Assembly (NCBI RefSeq): GCF_901000735.1
Contig: NC_081543.1
Location: 37,630,590 to 37,694,589 of the forward strand
Direction: 5' to 3'
Length of the DNA stretch: 64,000 nucleotides
Source of the DNA: Corylus avellana
Lineage: Eukaryota; Streptophyta; Magnoliopsida; Fagales; Betulaceae
A program made the translations under genes and the position numbers. The notes beneath the pieces are model-generated. The model worked only from the letters and a program-made list of their open reading frames with translations, was not told the origin of the DNA and ran no database searches. This document shows positions 9,060 through 21,130 of this stretch, one piece after another (the stretch's first letter is position 1; each line of letters starts with the position of its first letter).

Positions 9060-9790
9060 AACACATTCGACAATTGGAGTATATTCCTGAAAGGATAAAG
9101 TTTTCCTCCAAATTAGGTTGGAGGAATGTCCTTCAACCTAATCTATAAAAATGACATGTGTCTTTTTTTTTTTAAAACGTCATTAGATTTGGAAAATACT
9201 ATTGCAGCTTTTATTACAATTTTCATACACATTGACATGACAATTTATAATTGGTGATAAAATGATTAAGCGTGTATATAGTTGACAAGTAAAACTAATT
9301 AAATTGATGAGCCAAAGTTTTTGCTTAATCATTTCACCAATTATGAATTGCCATGTCAATTTGTAAGGAAATTTATGTTGATTAGGAATAATCTCACATA
9401 GTCACATAGCCTGTTGGGCGCATTTATAAGGAATGGGCAACCCTCTCTCTTATATAACCGGTTTTATGAGATGAGTTAGGCTCATAAATTTTTTCACGGT
9501 TTCAAAGCCTACCACATGACGTATGGGACCCACACTATTTACCCCGTGACAAGGGTCATGAAAAATACTGACTTGCACATAAAGAAGGGTGTTGAGAAAT
9601 AATTCAACATCGCCTATGGACAAGATCTTGTGCATATTTATAAGGAGTCGTCAACCCTCTCCTATAAAACCAATTTTAATTATAAGATGAGTTAGGCTCA
9701 TAAATTTCTTCAACTTATAGTAAAAATTGTAATACCCTTAACAACACTAATTAGATTTACAAAAGATTGTCCCTTAAACATATTTTGAGA
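9060..9790. mobile_element. Nested MITE remnants interrupted by a TRIM
   Basis: Facing arms, a left arm near 9228-9273 and a right arm near 9322-9363, form an inverted repeat around TGACATG.CAATTYATAATTGGTGA. The outer arm (near 9210 on the left) is matched on the right only after the TRIM at 9376-9712, near 9715-9740, so the TRIM landed inside the MITE. A further half-arm at 9085-9165 is related to the MITE at 46025. Exact outer borders are uncertain. Confidence 0.55.
9376..9712 (+). mobile_element. TRIM (miniature LTR retrotransposon)
   Basis: Two diverged direct repeats of about 121-123 bp (9376-9496 and 9590-9712), both starting TGTTGA and ending CA, both with a TATA-like TATAA(A)ACC and the conserved GATGAGTTAGGCTCATAAAT. 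The segment after the first repeat (GGTTTCAAAGCCT) is a mutated initiator-Met-tRNA primer site. The internal part is only about 90 bp. Flanks ATTTA and ACTTA are a likely imperfect 5-bp target-site duplication. Confidence 0.72.
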
Positions 9791-9823
9791 CATCGATCTA
9801 TATCCAATTGTATAAGGTTAGGT

Positions 9824-9856
<33 letters not shown>

Positions 9857-10670
9857 AAAAGACACGAACATCATATATATATATATATATATAAGGGCTT
9901 TCTATCTTGGTGACCAGCAATGGAGTCCTTAAAAATACATTTTATCCTTTGAGTTTCCTACGCTACGCCCTCGCTGTAAGAAACTTCTTTGTTCAGCTGG
10001 AGAAGTTGGTAGAGAAAAATGGAGAGACTACAAACCATGTTAAACTGGTTGCCTGAGCTAGCTCTGGTCAATCATGAGATTCACTTTAAGTAACAAACTT
10101 TGACCGTGAAACTTTTTTTTTTTTTTTTTTTTTTGGTAGCATGCGAAATATATATGGAGTTGGACGCATTATGTTACCGCAACAAAAGTTCTCAAGGCCT
10201 AGAAACTGTAGTAATTTTGGGTACTGCAAGTCCACAAACATAATCCCAATAAAATAAGCCTAGCCCAGAGAGAGAATTTGGAGCCCATCCAAATAATTTT
10301 AATTATGAAACAAGCCCAAACTTGTAACTTGCCAAATCTGTCCAAAAAGGTTATAGTTATTGTAACACAAAACAAAGCTCATCCCCACCAAAAGAGTGAA
10401 AAGACCATCGTTGATCAATTTTTTTCCCGGTTATCCAGCAAAAAATAATTAATTAATTAATTATACCTTTTTTTTTGTTTTGTTATGATCCAAATTGCTA
10501 ATAATTTAAACAGGTAATGTAAAAAAATTCATATGAGATTCACCTATCCCAATAAATTGTTGGACAATTCAAACTTTTTTTAGCAGATGAATCCCATGTA
10601 AATGCTCAAATTATTAACAATTAAGGATAAATAATTGTTATGAACTCCAAATACAAGACAGCCAAATTGA
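9791..10670. other. Intergenic with AT microsatellites
   Basis: Contains (AT)n runs near 9828-9854 and 9875-9893, poly-T near 10112-10134, and AT-rich sequence. No gene, RNA or mobile element is recognised. Confidence 0.5.
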
Positions 10671-11356
10671 GCCACTGACCGTCCATGCATTTTATCCTTG
10701 AGCTTTCAACAGTGGTGATTCGTCTGACATGGTCCTTTTGACGAACTTTTTGAGGTATATATATATATATATCAATTCAATTTCTTGAATTTGACATCAT
10801 TTGAATTTGTGCTGGAACAGTTTTAATCTCTGTAACTCAACACAAGGCTGCTCTTTCTTGTCATTGTGAAATTGGGTCCACAGTGGCCCCACTGCCACTA
10901 TTATTTTAAAATTAATATTGGAGTGCATTTTTTCTTTTTTTTTTTCTCTCCTCGTTGATTTTATTTGGGACAACATTTTCTATCAAATTGGCTGCCTTTT
11001 TTAAATATTTTAAAACTGCAAACTCAAACGATCGCCTTAAGCTATGAATCCAAAATTTAGAACAAAAACACATATAAATGCAATGTGCAAAATTCTACAA
11101 TCGGTAATTTGATCCTTTGACTTAATCTTACAACTCTTCTTCCCAATTTGACCCTACATCTCATTTTCAAAGACTCTTCCCACGGATCTTTGATCGGGTC
11201 TAGATTTTGACAACCATTCAATTGAAATTTTCAGCAAAATAGCACAAAGAGTTTACACCAACCAAGAAAATGCACATTAATTCATCATTTTAAAGACAAA
11301 AATCAGTTTAATAAACTAAATTAAAATAATATAATAGAACCCCACATTTGAAAATG

Positions 11357-11404
<48 letters not shown>

Positions 11405-12064
11405 AAAGAAAAAAGAAAAAATGCGTATATGAGTGCATAGATTTGCCAGTGACCAAAGTGACAAAGGAAGCTGCGAGGGTGTTCCCGTCTAGTCCAAGTT
11501 CAAAAATGGGCAACGCAACAAGGTGAAGTGATGGATGAACTGAGACCACAACAATAACCCCACACCTCCAACCAAACGTAAGGACACAACAACAACAACT
11601 TCTTCCCCATTGCCAAGGTTATTATGCAAACAACAAACACAAAACCTAGATTGCTGCTAATAATCTCACATTGTCTACTTCTTCATCACTGATCATCGCC
11701 ATGGATCTAAATCAAACACAAAAGGAAAAGAAAGAAAAAGAAAAAGAAAAAATGGAGACTTTGATTTTCCTGTTTTGGGATTATAACTAAATCAGATAAT
11801 AGAGTAATAATAATATGCTTTTTACAGGGATGGATGGATATGTAACACATACAACATCATACAACACCATGGGAGCGGAGTCTCGTAGAGATTCAGATCG
11901 TTTAATCATATAATTTTATCTCATAAATTCTTCTCTCTTTTTTTTTCGCATTTAAAAAGGATTAAAAAAAAAGGGGGGGAGAGATGAGAAGGAACAAAAA
12001 TTAAAGTAAAAATCATTGATCATCATCACCATCATAATCATAATCATATTCATCATGGTAATAA
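10671..12064. other. 3' side of ERF gene copy 1, no other gene
   Basis: Downstream flank of the minus-strand ERF gene. Holds an (AT)n microsatellite (11360-11400), AG-rich stretches and scattered A/T runs. No further coding region is supported. Confidence 0.6.
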
Positions 12065-12784
12065 TTAGAGACACAAAGCGGTGCACTGGAGATCATCACC
12101 CGCAAGGTCAACGCCATCCAACGGTGGAAAATTCAGATCGAACGGCAGGGGAGGCTTCCGGCGAGAGGATGACGCGATGTCACCGTCGTCGTCGACGACC
12201 GAAGACGACGAGTCGCAGTCGCTGTGGCAGTCCTCGGGGACCACCGGGGGAGGCCTAGGGTGCCGTTTCCGCGTCGAGAGACCCGGCGCGGCGTGCTGCG
12301 GATGAGGCGGCGTGGGACGCGGCGGCGCCCTAGGCCCGCTGAACGACTCCACCGTGCTGCTCATGCTGCTGGAGGTCGGCCTCTGGGGGTCCATAATCTG
12401 GTGCGCCTGAAACCCATCGTCCATCGCGTACAACCGGTGGTGATGATTGTGGTCCATAAACGCACCGTTTTGGTTCGGATTTAGCGGCGAAAAATACACG
12501 GAGTTGGAGGAGGGGAAGTTGGTCTTGGCCTTGGGGCCCCGGAGGGTCCGGGCCGCTGCGTCGTAGGCTCGCGCGGCATCCTCGGCTGAGTCGAACGTGC
12601 CGAGCCAGACCCGAGTCTTCTTCCATGGGTCTCTGATCTCGGCGGCGAATCTTCCCCACGGTCTCTTCCTCACGCCCCTGTACCGTGGCTCTTTGCCTAT
12701 ATTCGTCATCTCCAATCCTCCTGTAGCCGCGGCCGCCGCCGCCGCCGCCAATTTATTAGCCGCCGGTCCTCTCCCTCTCCTCAT
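12065..12784 (-). CDS. Class II ERF transcriptional repressor (ERF3-like), copy 1
   Basis: Intronless, 239 residues, minus strand, ATG at 12782-12784 and TAA at 12065-12067. A single AP2/ERF domain spans about residues 34-91 ([20 protein letters not shown] start). Ala and Asp sit at the two positions that mark ERF-type rather than DREB-type GCC-box binding. An eight-residue Ala tract precedes it (13-20). A Ser/Pro/His-rich middle leads to an EAR motif F-D-L-N-F-P-P at 215-221, followed by a conserved-looking [10 protein letters not shown] tail. The class II ERF family acts in the nucleus as EAR-dependent repressors of ethylene, jasmonate, ABA and stress genes. The start is fixed by the upstream non-coding A/T run. 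Protein identical to the copy at 24602. Confidence 0.93.
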   Translation of the reverse strand: MRRGRGPAANKLAAAAAAAATGGLEMTNIGKEPRYRGVRKRPWGRFAAEIRDPWKKTRVWLGTFDSAEDAARAYDAAARTLRGPKAKTNFPSSNSVYFSPLNPNQNGAFMDHNHHHRLYAMDDGFQAHQIMDPQRPTSSSMSSTVESFSGPRAPPRPTPPHPQHAAPGLSTRKRHPRPPPVVPEDCHSDCDSSSSVVDDDGDIASSSRRKPPLPFDLNFPPLDGVDLAGDDLQCTALCL

Positions 12785-12884
12785 GATTCACCAAAAAAAA
12801 AAAAAAAGATTTACAATCAATCAAGCTCTCAAGCTTGGTTTGTAGAAACTGGGTTTGGAGAGATTAAAACGACGCGAACATGAT

Positions 12885-12975
12885 TGAAGACACAGAGACG
12901 GAGAGAGATGGAGGAGAAAGAGAGATGGAGAGAGAGGGAGAAGAAGAGGGATGGGGGTGGGAAGGAAATGGAGGG
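12885..12975 (-). promoter_or_regulatory. CT-rich upstream leader of ERF copy 1
   Basis: On the coding strand, about 100-190 bases before the ATG there is a long CT/TCC-rich tract. Such pyrimidine-rich patches are common in plant 5' leaders and core promoters. The transcription start is not identified. Confidence 0.45.
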
Positions 12976-13199
12976 CACCAGGAGCACCACCTTCTCTTCT
13001 ACAAAAAAATAAAAAATAAAATAAACAAAAAAATAATGATATTTATTTATTATTATTATTTAAAAAAAAAAAATTGTTTGGGTTTCTCTGGCTGGAATGG
13101 CTTTTCCCTTCTTTTGCTTTCTCGATTTCCCTACCCTTCTCTCGCCCCCACAAACCGACCCGGGCTCTGATTGCTTGCTGCTTTATGGATTTTATTTTG

Positions 13200-15175
13200 G
13201 TCATAATAATCTAATAGGAGGAAATGACGTGAAAGCCCTTTTGCAGAATTCTTTTAATGTTGGTTACACCAGTAAAATCGCCTCTGTGAATACTGATTGC
13301 TTTACGTGTCATGTCTCTTTCCTTTTCCCTCTGCCTTCACCGTGCATATTTTTGGTTTTTGGTTTGGTGACTGTAATAATAATGGGAGGGTGAAATCAGA
13401 AATGCACCCATTTATGACTTGGCCCTGGAGAGAAAATACACCAGAAGATTTTCTTTTCAAGGATTTCGGCCAGGCCCAGGGCCACCGTAGCATTATCTCG
13501 CTCGGTTTAATTAATACTTCACATTTTTCTCTCTACTTTTTTATTATTGTCTACATTGCTCATGACAACTCATCTTTTAGTGCTTTTTGGGAATTAATGG
13601 AATAACTGTAACCTCTAATCTCAGGCCAAAGCATAAATAATTTTTTTTTTTATATCTTCTAGTATTCTTTTTTAGGTAGCTTTTTAATTTTTATATTTAT
13701 TGAGTTTCGTCCCACTCTCTTTTTTCTTTCAAATTATTCAACAACAAACACAATATAATATACAAATGAATTTTAGTTTTGTCATGATTTTAAATCAACT
13801 TAACATTTGACAATCCAAAGTTTCTAGAAAAGATGGAAAAAATAAGCGGGGGAGTTTGTTAGTGTGGGCCGTCAATGAATGATTCTTATGCTTAAGCTAA
13901 TAAGTATTTAGAAAACAATTCATAAATAAGCATGACAAAGTTTTGGAAAGATGCTAAAAATCCCATTTACATGGATTGGTTATAAATATGGTCCCGATAG
14001 CACCGAAACGGCCAAGTAGTGCGGAAGTGGTATGAGAGAGGATTTTGTGCTTTAAGTATTGGGTGAACTCGGGTCAGCGAGCCAACATTTGGGTTAGATG
14101 GGCTTGGTACTTCGGTTATTTGAGCTTGCTAGCCCATAAACACCAATAATATAGTATTCCTGAGTTTTATCAATCTTAAAATGTAAAATAAAAAAGATGT
14201 TTTATCATCGCTTCTGTAAAATAAGTTGAATTTTATCATCTCAACTTTTCGCACCCCCATCTGTAATGGAAAAGATCATGCCCTACGTGTTTGAGTAAGT
14301 TTTCACCCCCTATTTGAAAATATATTGATTTTTTTTTTTGAAAAAAAAAAAAAAAAAGTCTCTAACCCAAGCAATTTCTACTAATAAGTTGAGCGGAAGA
14401 CCTGTTAATAGAGTTGAAAAAACACACCTAATTACTCAAATTAACTGGTGTTTGTCTAAATGTGGCATCCTTCTTAAGAGGCCATGAAAAAAAAAATTAA
14501 GAGTAGTATGATGTTTATTGACATACTGGTTTTTTTGGGGTGCAATACTTTGTGGAGGTCTTTCTCAATTAGATAATCTCTAAAGAAAAATGTTGAGAGA
14601 ACTTCCTAGTAGAGTCAATCAAATTTATACTTCCTTTTCCATCTCAGTGATTTTGGCAATTCTAGATTAAAAGCTCAATAGCACCTTACTAATAAAATAA
14701 TAATAATAATAATAATAAATTACTTCATTAATGGTCCTTAAGCCTAATTTAGTCAAGTGCAATAGAAATCAAGAACCATTTTATGGTATAAACTTTGTTT
14801 TGTTTTATCTGATCATATGTCACGTTATTTTAAAAAAAAAATGACAATATATTCGATATGTGACAAATATAAAATAATGAAAACATTTCCACATGAGAAA
14901 GAAAAAACTAATCTGGTGATTTAGGGAAGAATTCAACTTATAAGAGCAAGACTAATAAAGGCTCCTCCAAAAAAAAAAAAAGCATATTAGTTAGGACAAC
15001 ATTTTTGACTAAATTGGGTTGGACTAATTTCCTTTAATTCAATCTATTAAATTTGCATATTGCCAAAATAAATATAAAAATCATATACTCTATTAAAAAT
15101 ATCCTATAGTAAATTAAATTCAAATTCAAATTCATGACGGTGCCAAAAATATGTATTTCTCATTTTTCTTTTTTC

Positions 15176-15206
<31 letters not shown>

Positions 15207-15775
15207 TTCGTTGGACAAATTTACTGGAGCATTGAAATTTGGATCTCAACCAACACCCTATACTTATAGGATGTAAATGTATCAATTGACTGAAAAACCG
15301 TTGGCATGTAATTATCATTTCTTTTCTTCATATACAAGCAAATGATGAGAAGCAAGCATTCAACAACTACAAGATGGAATAGAAAAACTCGTGGAAAATA
15401 TTTACTGCAGAAAAAATTTACACGACTTAGAGATAACACAGGGTAAAAATAGGAGAACTTACCATGAATTTTTGTTTACGTTCATATCGTTAACTACTAC
15501 TTATCCTATTAATCCTAAGCAAATAAAAATGGGTGAAAGCCTGAAAGGTCCAATATGTAAAATATTTAATTGAAATATTAAATAAATTGTGTAGGCAATG
15601 TTTAAATTCATGACTTTAATTAATAAGATAAAATATATGATAAAAATTGCATGAATATTATCGAAATTTTAATAAATTATTATTATTATTATTATTTATC
15701 CAAATGAGTGGAAGAATAACCCTCGTATTTTTCCTCTTCTTGTCTCTCTTATCCATTTGTCCAAAAACATAAAGG

Positions 15776-15807
<32 letters not shown>

Positions 15808-15940
15808 TTGGGTGGAAAAACATAAAGGGTATTAATATATGTGTAGAGCAGTCAATGTTTGTATGAAATTGCATCAAGATCAAGTCAGAAATTTAATGGT
15901 ATATATTTTGTCATGTTATTTAAACTTTCTAAATGATCAT
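13200..15940. other. Upstream intergenic of ERF copy 1
   Basis: AT-rich with poly-A/T runs, (TAA)n and (TTA)n microsatellites (for example 14695-14718) and no recognisable gene. Short open frames here have no domain and are read as chance. Confidence 0.5.
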
Positions 15941-16060
15941 TTTTTTTTTTTTTTTTGTTTTTGGACATGTCCATGCAAGAGTAGGTAGGAGGATTTGAAC
16001 TAATGACCTCCGCTTCATGAGGCGTGTTCTCCAACCGATTGAATTACCTCTTAGAAACAA
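15941..16060 (-). mobile_element. tRNA-derived SINE
   Basis: On the minus strand it starts near GTTTC(T/C)AAGAGGTAATTCAATCGGTTGG (A-box-like), has an anticodon-like CTCATGA loop, a B-box-like AGTTCAAATCC, the shared GGACATGTCC end and an A tail (T run on plus). Likely target-site duplication AATGATCAT / AATGATGAT. Same family as 52008, 61993 and 62188. Confidence 0.75.
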
Positions 16061-16734
16061 AATGATGATTATTTTACGCAATTACAGTAATCAATCTTTT
16101 ATGCAATTTAATGGTATATATTTTGTCACGTTATTTAAACATTATTTTACACAATTAAATAGAAGATTTATTTAATACCAAATTGATGATTCACAGACAA
16201 AAACTAAATTATAATATACGCAACAATGATAAAAACATTAATAATGGTAGGTATATCCTATTTCCGGATTTTAATTAACCACCCTCTTAAATAGTCAGTG
16301 CCTAGCTACGTACTCGACCAACTTAACATAAATGAATTTAATAAGAGGAAGAAAAGATAGAAAGGAAAGGGGAAGGGGAAGGGTGGGAGAGGAGGCCCCT
16401 CCATATTGACCTTAGAAAGATCCAACAAAAAGATATAAAACATCATAATGAATTATGTATTGCCAAGTTACTTTATTGGAACAAAGAACTTAATTATTCC
16501 CACCATTCTTATTGATTTTCTGAATATCTATTAAAAAAAATCGATTTATTGCAAACAATCTTGAGATGGTTGCTTGTGAAACTTAGGAGGAGATTAAATA
16601 TGAGTCTCCATTCATGGATTTTTTTTTTTAGTACAACAAATTATCATCAACTCTCATATGCCCGTATACCAAGCTAAAACGTTAATTAGATGGTGTAATA
16701 GTGATCATGCTTTAACGCTCATTTTAAAAATAGG

Positions 16735-17345
16735 TAAATTACTAATTATTTCAAAACTTTAAGTGGATAAGAAAAGGTAAATTATAATCACTTAATCAAT
16801 ATTTTAACACTTCTCCTCACATGTGGGCTCAAACTCCATTTTTTAACAGGTGACATGCCCAACACGTGAAATATTTAATTTAAATGAGAAGTGAATTGAT
16901 TGAGTCAGTATTCGATCCTAGGATCTTTAGCTTTGATACATTTTAAATTACCAGTTATCTAAAAAGCTTAAACTTATAGGAAGAGGTAAATTCAATAAAA
17001 GCAAAATGTAGATTGTAGCCTACAAGGCTTTGTGTGTGGATGTAGGCAAATTGCTAAACCACCTTAATCTCTTTGTCTTTCTCTCTTCCTCTTTTTATTA
17101 TTATTTATGTATTATCTTTATCCCGCAGTATGTATTTCTACATGGTATCAGAGCCAAAAAGATTTTGAGATCGAACCTCGACTCCTTCAATTTATCCCCA
17201 ATTTTAATTTAATATTTCACGTGTTGGGCTTTACCTATTAAAATGGAGTTTGAGTCTACACGTAAGGGAGAATGTTAAAGTAATGATTAAGTGAATAAAT
17301 TTGCCTTTTTTATAAGCTTAAATTTTTGGGATAACTGATTATTTA
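16735..17345. mobile_element. Inverted pair of LTR-retrotransposon/TRIM remnants
   Basis: A forward remnant has TGGTATCAGAGCC at 17143-17155 and then a 3' LTR-like TGTTAAAGTAATGATTAAGTG start at 17273. The left half (16735-16995) is the diverged reverse complement of the same internal and LTR sequence, including a mutated primer site near 16921-16940. No coding capacity. The same pair recurs at about 29275-29890 in the second large copy. Confidence 0.65.
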
Positions 17346-18980
17346 ATATGCAAACCCCAAATACCTGGAGTGGCCCCTCACCCTCATGAACCAGGTAAGT
17401 TGCAAAAAAAAAAAATTTACTGTGGGGAACTCGAACCAAGACCTCCTTCCAACTAAAACTTTGTGTACTATTTGCACTCATTTTATATGGGTAGACATAA
17501 CTTATTTTATTCGGCTTCCCATTTCAGTTACCTTAAAAAAAAAAAAAAAAATCACATCAACGAGTATGAAATGGGTATGATAAATTAAACAAGCTAGTGT
17601 AAAAAGTAACGTTACTAATGAACAATTTATATACAAGCATAGCACAGTAGAATTTCTGCTGAGAAAAAAAAAGAAAAAAAAAAAGGTAGATTTTAGAAAT
17701 TCTTATGCTCTTGGCCAACCACACAAAGTTCACATTCACGTCAATGCTTAATTCAAAGAAAGTAGGCACGTGAATGGGTGGCTCTACTTAATTTGTATAT
17801 ACAAATACATCCTCCCTAGAAAATTTATGGCAACTCGACACCATATAAGTTGAGATTGCGGCCAAAGACTTGAATATGCTCTCAAATATTCTCCATAAAC
17901 ATATCTTATAATTAATCACTAATTGAATATTAATCATGTGAACCTCATCAAAAGGACAGAAAATCAGCAGTAATTAATAAACTTTGCTTTTTCATTCTTC
18001 TTTTTTCTTTCTTTGATTTTGTTGGCGGACTTTGATAAGAATATTCAGAAACACCATGATTTGGTGCAAACGAAAGAAAGAAAATGTATTACAGCTGTGT
18101 GATATTTCTTCAAAGAGTGACTGAAATGGTTGCTTTAGGGTTGAACCACTTTAGAAGAGAAGAATTTTAGGGGGGATTGGACTAATTGCACCCTCCATGG
18201 CCTCCTAATCATCACATATGCGAACCATGTTTTAGAGGTTGGGACCCAAGATAATTAGGTTTTACCTGGATAATTGCTTTAAGAAAGTAAATTTCATTAA
18301 TTAGGACGGAAACTCATAATTGCAATTATTAATATTCTTAATGTTGTTATAGGTACTACAAGTCCCTCACAAATTAACGTGACAATTTATGAAACAATTG
18401 TCATGTCAACTATTAAAAGTAGCTATTCACATAAGAGTAACGTTAGGGACCAACTTTAAGAGAATAAAAAGAGGATAAAAATATGGTCATTAACATTACT
18501 CATTTACATAATACTTACAATGTTTACAGACTGACATATTAATCTACGTGACATTTAATTACAACATCAACTACTAAAATGTGAATGACCACGTTCTAAG
18601 TGTTCACTATGTGACATGACAATGAAAATCACTATTGAATGACCTATCTTAATAATTAAGTCTACTATCAGTTCTGGTAGTAGACTATAAGCTTATAGAC
18701 CTATCAAGGTCTATAAGCTAAATATTCTCAAAATATATATTTGCAATTCTCCACTTGGTGTGTTCCAATTATAATCAATGTTTAAAGAAAATCTGAACAT
18801 GTTATTCGATACATAAATCATTTAAGTGTTGGTTTGGTTTAACCATTTAATAATAATTTTAAAATACAGTAAATAAAAATATAAATTTTTAAATGTATTT
18901 TTAAACAAAGCACTTTTCATCATTTTGTATATATAAAAAAAATATATATATGTAGTTGGAAAATCTCAGGACTCAATGCA
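17346..18980. other. Intergenic in duplication copy 1
   Basis: AT-rich with A runs. A small palindrome cluster at about 18658-18722 pairs GTCTACTA with TAGTAGAC and TATAGACCT with AGGTCTATA. No gene seen. Confidence 0.5.
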
Positions 18981-19099
18981 CTCTTAATAAAATAATAATA
19001 TCATTTGTATTTTGTTGCTGGGCAATTGAAAACTTTTTCTTTAGGGTAAAGCAAAAATAATACAAATAAAAGCTTTTTGTTTTTATTTTTATTTTTTTT

Positions 19100-19985
19100 A
19101 ACTTTTTTTCCTCCCCCATTGACTGTGGACAGTGCTGGTCCAAAAATCATGACCAGATCAAAAAAAAAAAAAAGACATCTACAAGACACAGATGTCATCA
19201 ATCCCCACCTTCGATGCCCCTCAAAGCAATCCGATCTCCTTGACCATCCTGCAGGTGGGCCCCCACCATACCTGACCCTCCCGCCACAATCCCTTGGAGA
19301 TCTCACTTCTCAGAGAGAACCCTCACTGACCCACCATTACCAAGAGACCCTCCCGCACCCACTCCCCTTCCTACCCAGCCCTACGCCCGACCCAACCCAA
19401 GACCCAGGTGAACTTACATTTGATTAATTAAATTAAAATTAACAAATTTGTGACGCAAATAAATACCTTGCCTAGCCTTTGATTTCAAAACACGCCCTAC
19501 TCTCAAAGCCGTGACGTGGACCCACCTGTCAGCCATAGTCACAGGCTTTTGCCGCCCAAGGGCTTCATTCATTCTTCACCGGCATCTCCCGGTTACCCAC
19601 TCACCTTTTACCGGCTGGTTGGTTGGGACAATTCGCAGGATCTATGGACCGGTCCTCTCTCTGACCAAACCTCGTGACTCGAGGCTGCGTTGCCTTTTAG
19701 ACGGCAGTCGATTAATAGACAACGGACACGTGTGATGATGGGACTTTTTAAAAAAAATATATTTATTAAGAAAAGAAATTGGTCCTTGACTACTATTTGG
19801 GTGCGTTTGTCGTTTTGATATATTTCTTTTGGTGGGGGGTGTAGATGGCGTGGAAAGCAACGAAGGTGGCTTTGGTATACGGCATTGCGGATTGAACGGG
19901 CGGGAGGTGGGTGCCATGTGGGGCCACATTGATGAGTCTGGCTCGTGTCCAGGTGTGGTCAGGATAGGCTTACCAGTTGACCAGT
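19100..19985. other. GC-elevated block of unknown role (copy 1)
   Basis: Clearly richer in G and C than its surroundings, with ACGTGGACC, CACGTGT and ACCTGTCAGCC-type words that resemble plant promoter boxes. Open frames on both strands (for example minus 19642-20045 into the gap, plus 19077-19427) have no recognisable domain. Could be a promoter and 5' leader of a gene lost in the gap, or an old non-coding element. The same block is at about 31640-32535. Confidence 0.4.
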
Positions 19986-20045
19986 AATGCCACGCCATGT
20001 CATTATCGAAACAGGCAAGGGTTGCCAGCTTTGGAAGAAGATAGA

Positions 20046-20145
20046 NNNNNNNNNNNNNNNNNNNNNNNNNNNNNNNNNNNNNNNNNNNNNNNNNNNNNNN
20101 NNNNNNNNNNNNNNNNNNNNNNNNNNNNNNNNNNNNNNNNNNNNN
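20046..20145. other. Assembly gap, 100 N
   Basis: Exactly 100 N. It interrupts the end of duplication copy 1; copy 2 reads on without a break at the equivalent point (32592). Confidence 0.98.
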
Positions 20146-20339
20146 GTGCTTTTGGTATAGCGATTTCATAGACAAAAAGTACAATTTTAAACCAAATCAT
20201 AAAAAATGAATTGGTTGATATTGTGTTTTTAAAAAATTGCGATTCACAAGTAAGGAGATGATTATTTGAAAACGCATAATTTTAAAGGTTAAATTGCGAT
20301 TTTAAAGGTCAAACTCCGTTTGTGTAAAAGGCGAAGTTA

Positions 20340-20660
20340 TCACCACTAGGATATCAGAAATCGATCACTGCAGAAAAAAATGGATTATGGGATCTATCAA
20401 TATTATGCCTACTTAATTAATTTGCACCATTTAAAACTATAGTTAAATTTTTTTAAAAAAATATAATGTTGAATTTAGTTCATGAATTCAATCAAAGCAC
20501 ACGTTTATATATATATTTTTATTGTTGTTATTATTATTGTCGGCAAGTAATGTGAAGTGGCGAAAGAGAAAATTTTAATCAATAACTTGTGGTTATAACT
20601 TCGTACGTACTCACGTCTCAAAATAAAAACTTTTTCCTGATCACGTTGATTTTAATTATG

Positions 20661-20699
<39 letters not shown>

Positions 20700-20735
20700 A
20701 GCATAAAACGAATGTATTAACTTCTAATGGTGATT
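20340..20735 (+). repeat. Relic of the cysteine-rich peptide array's 3' flank
   Basis: Matches, in order, motifs found after the array genes: a TGCCTA...TTGCACCATTTAAAACTAT block (as after 59150 and 61850), AATCAAAGCACACG (as at 55086), GTAATGTGAAGTGGCGAAAGAG (as at 59716), and CTCAAAATAAAAA...AGCATAAAACGAATGTATTA (as at 56347-56440). No coding part is seen on its left. Confidence 0.6.
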
Positions 20736-21130
20736 ATAAGAATGCCCACATTCTAGTAAACCTCTCTAAATGAGATGCTGCATCCTATAATCCTATTGGA
20801 ATGATTTTGACATGACAATATTTTTTCCTTTTTGGAAAATTCCTCTAAATTTTAAGTCATTTTGAATGTTGTGAACAATACCTTTACCCTTTGCTGCCAC
20901 AATATGAAATTTTCAATTCCATCCAACTTGAACCCATCAATGACTTTGATACCAAATGTTAAAATTGTCGAGATTACGTGATTGAGTAAAAAGTAAAGCG
21001 AAAATGGAGAGAAAATAAAACACAAAACAATTTATGTTGTTCGATAGTATGCCTACACCTCAGGAGTGAACGACTAATTTTATCATGCCAAAAAAGAATA
21101 CGGTTTTAACTTATAAGAGTAATGTTACAC

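Larger units (their letters stand above)
10671..20045. repeat. Large direct duplication, copy 1 (about 9.4 kb)
   Basis: Aligns in the same order and orientation with 23047-32592. Long stretches are nearly identical by eye; the ERF coding region differs at one synonymous base. Differences are mainly homopolymer and (AT)n lengths, a longer T/A-rich segment in copy 2 at about 23380-23560, and a more diverged patch at 16600-17580 against 29150-30120. Copy 1 runs directly into the gap at 20046. Confidence 0.95.

Noticed and set aside
12330..12659. 109-residue minus frame and several plus frames over the ERF gene, and the same at 24867-25196
   Set aside because: Shadow frames of a GC-rich coding region; the 239-residue frame has the AP2 domain and EAR motif.
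15966..16058. A possible methionine-type tRNA gene on the minus strand (also 52030, 62010, 62200)
   Set aside because: The arms do not pair into a full cloverleaf, copies are diverged, end in A tails and have target-site duplications. They fit a tRNA-derived SINE.
19642..20184. Minus-strand open frame crossing the 20046 gap
   Set aside because: Its N-terminal part is made of N. The complete version in copy 2 (32189-32671) has no recognisable domain and no homologue I can name.
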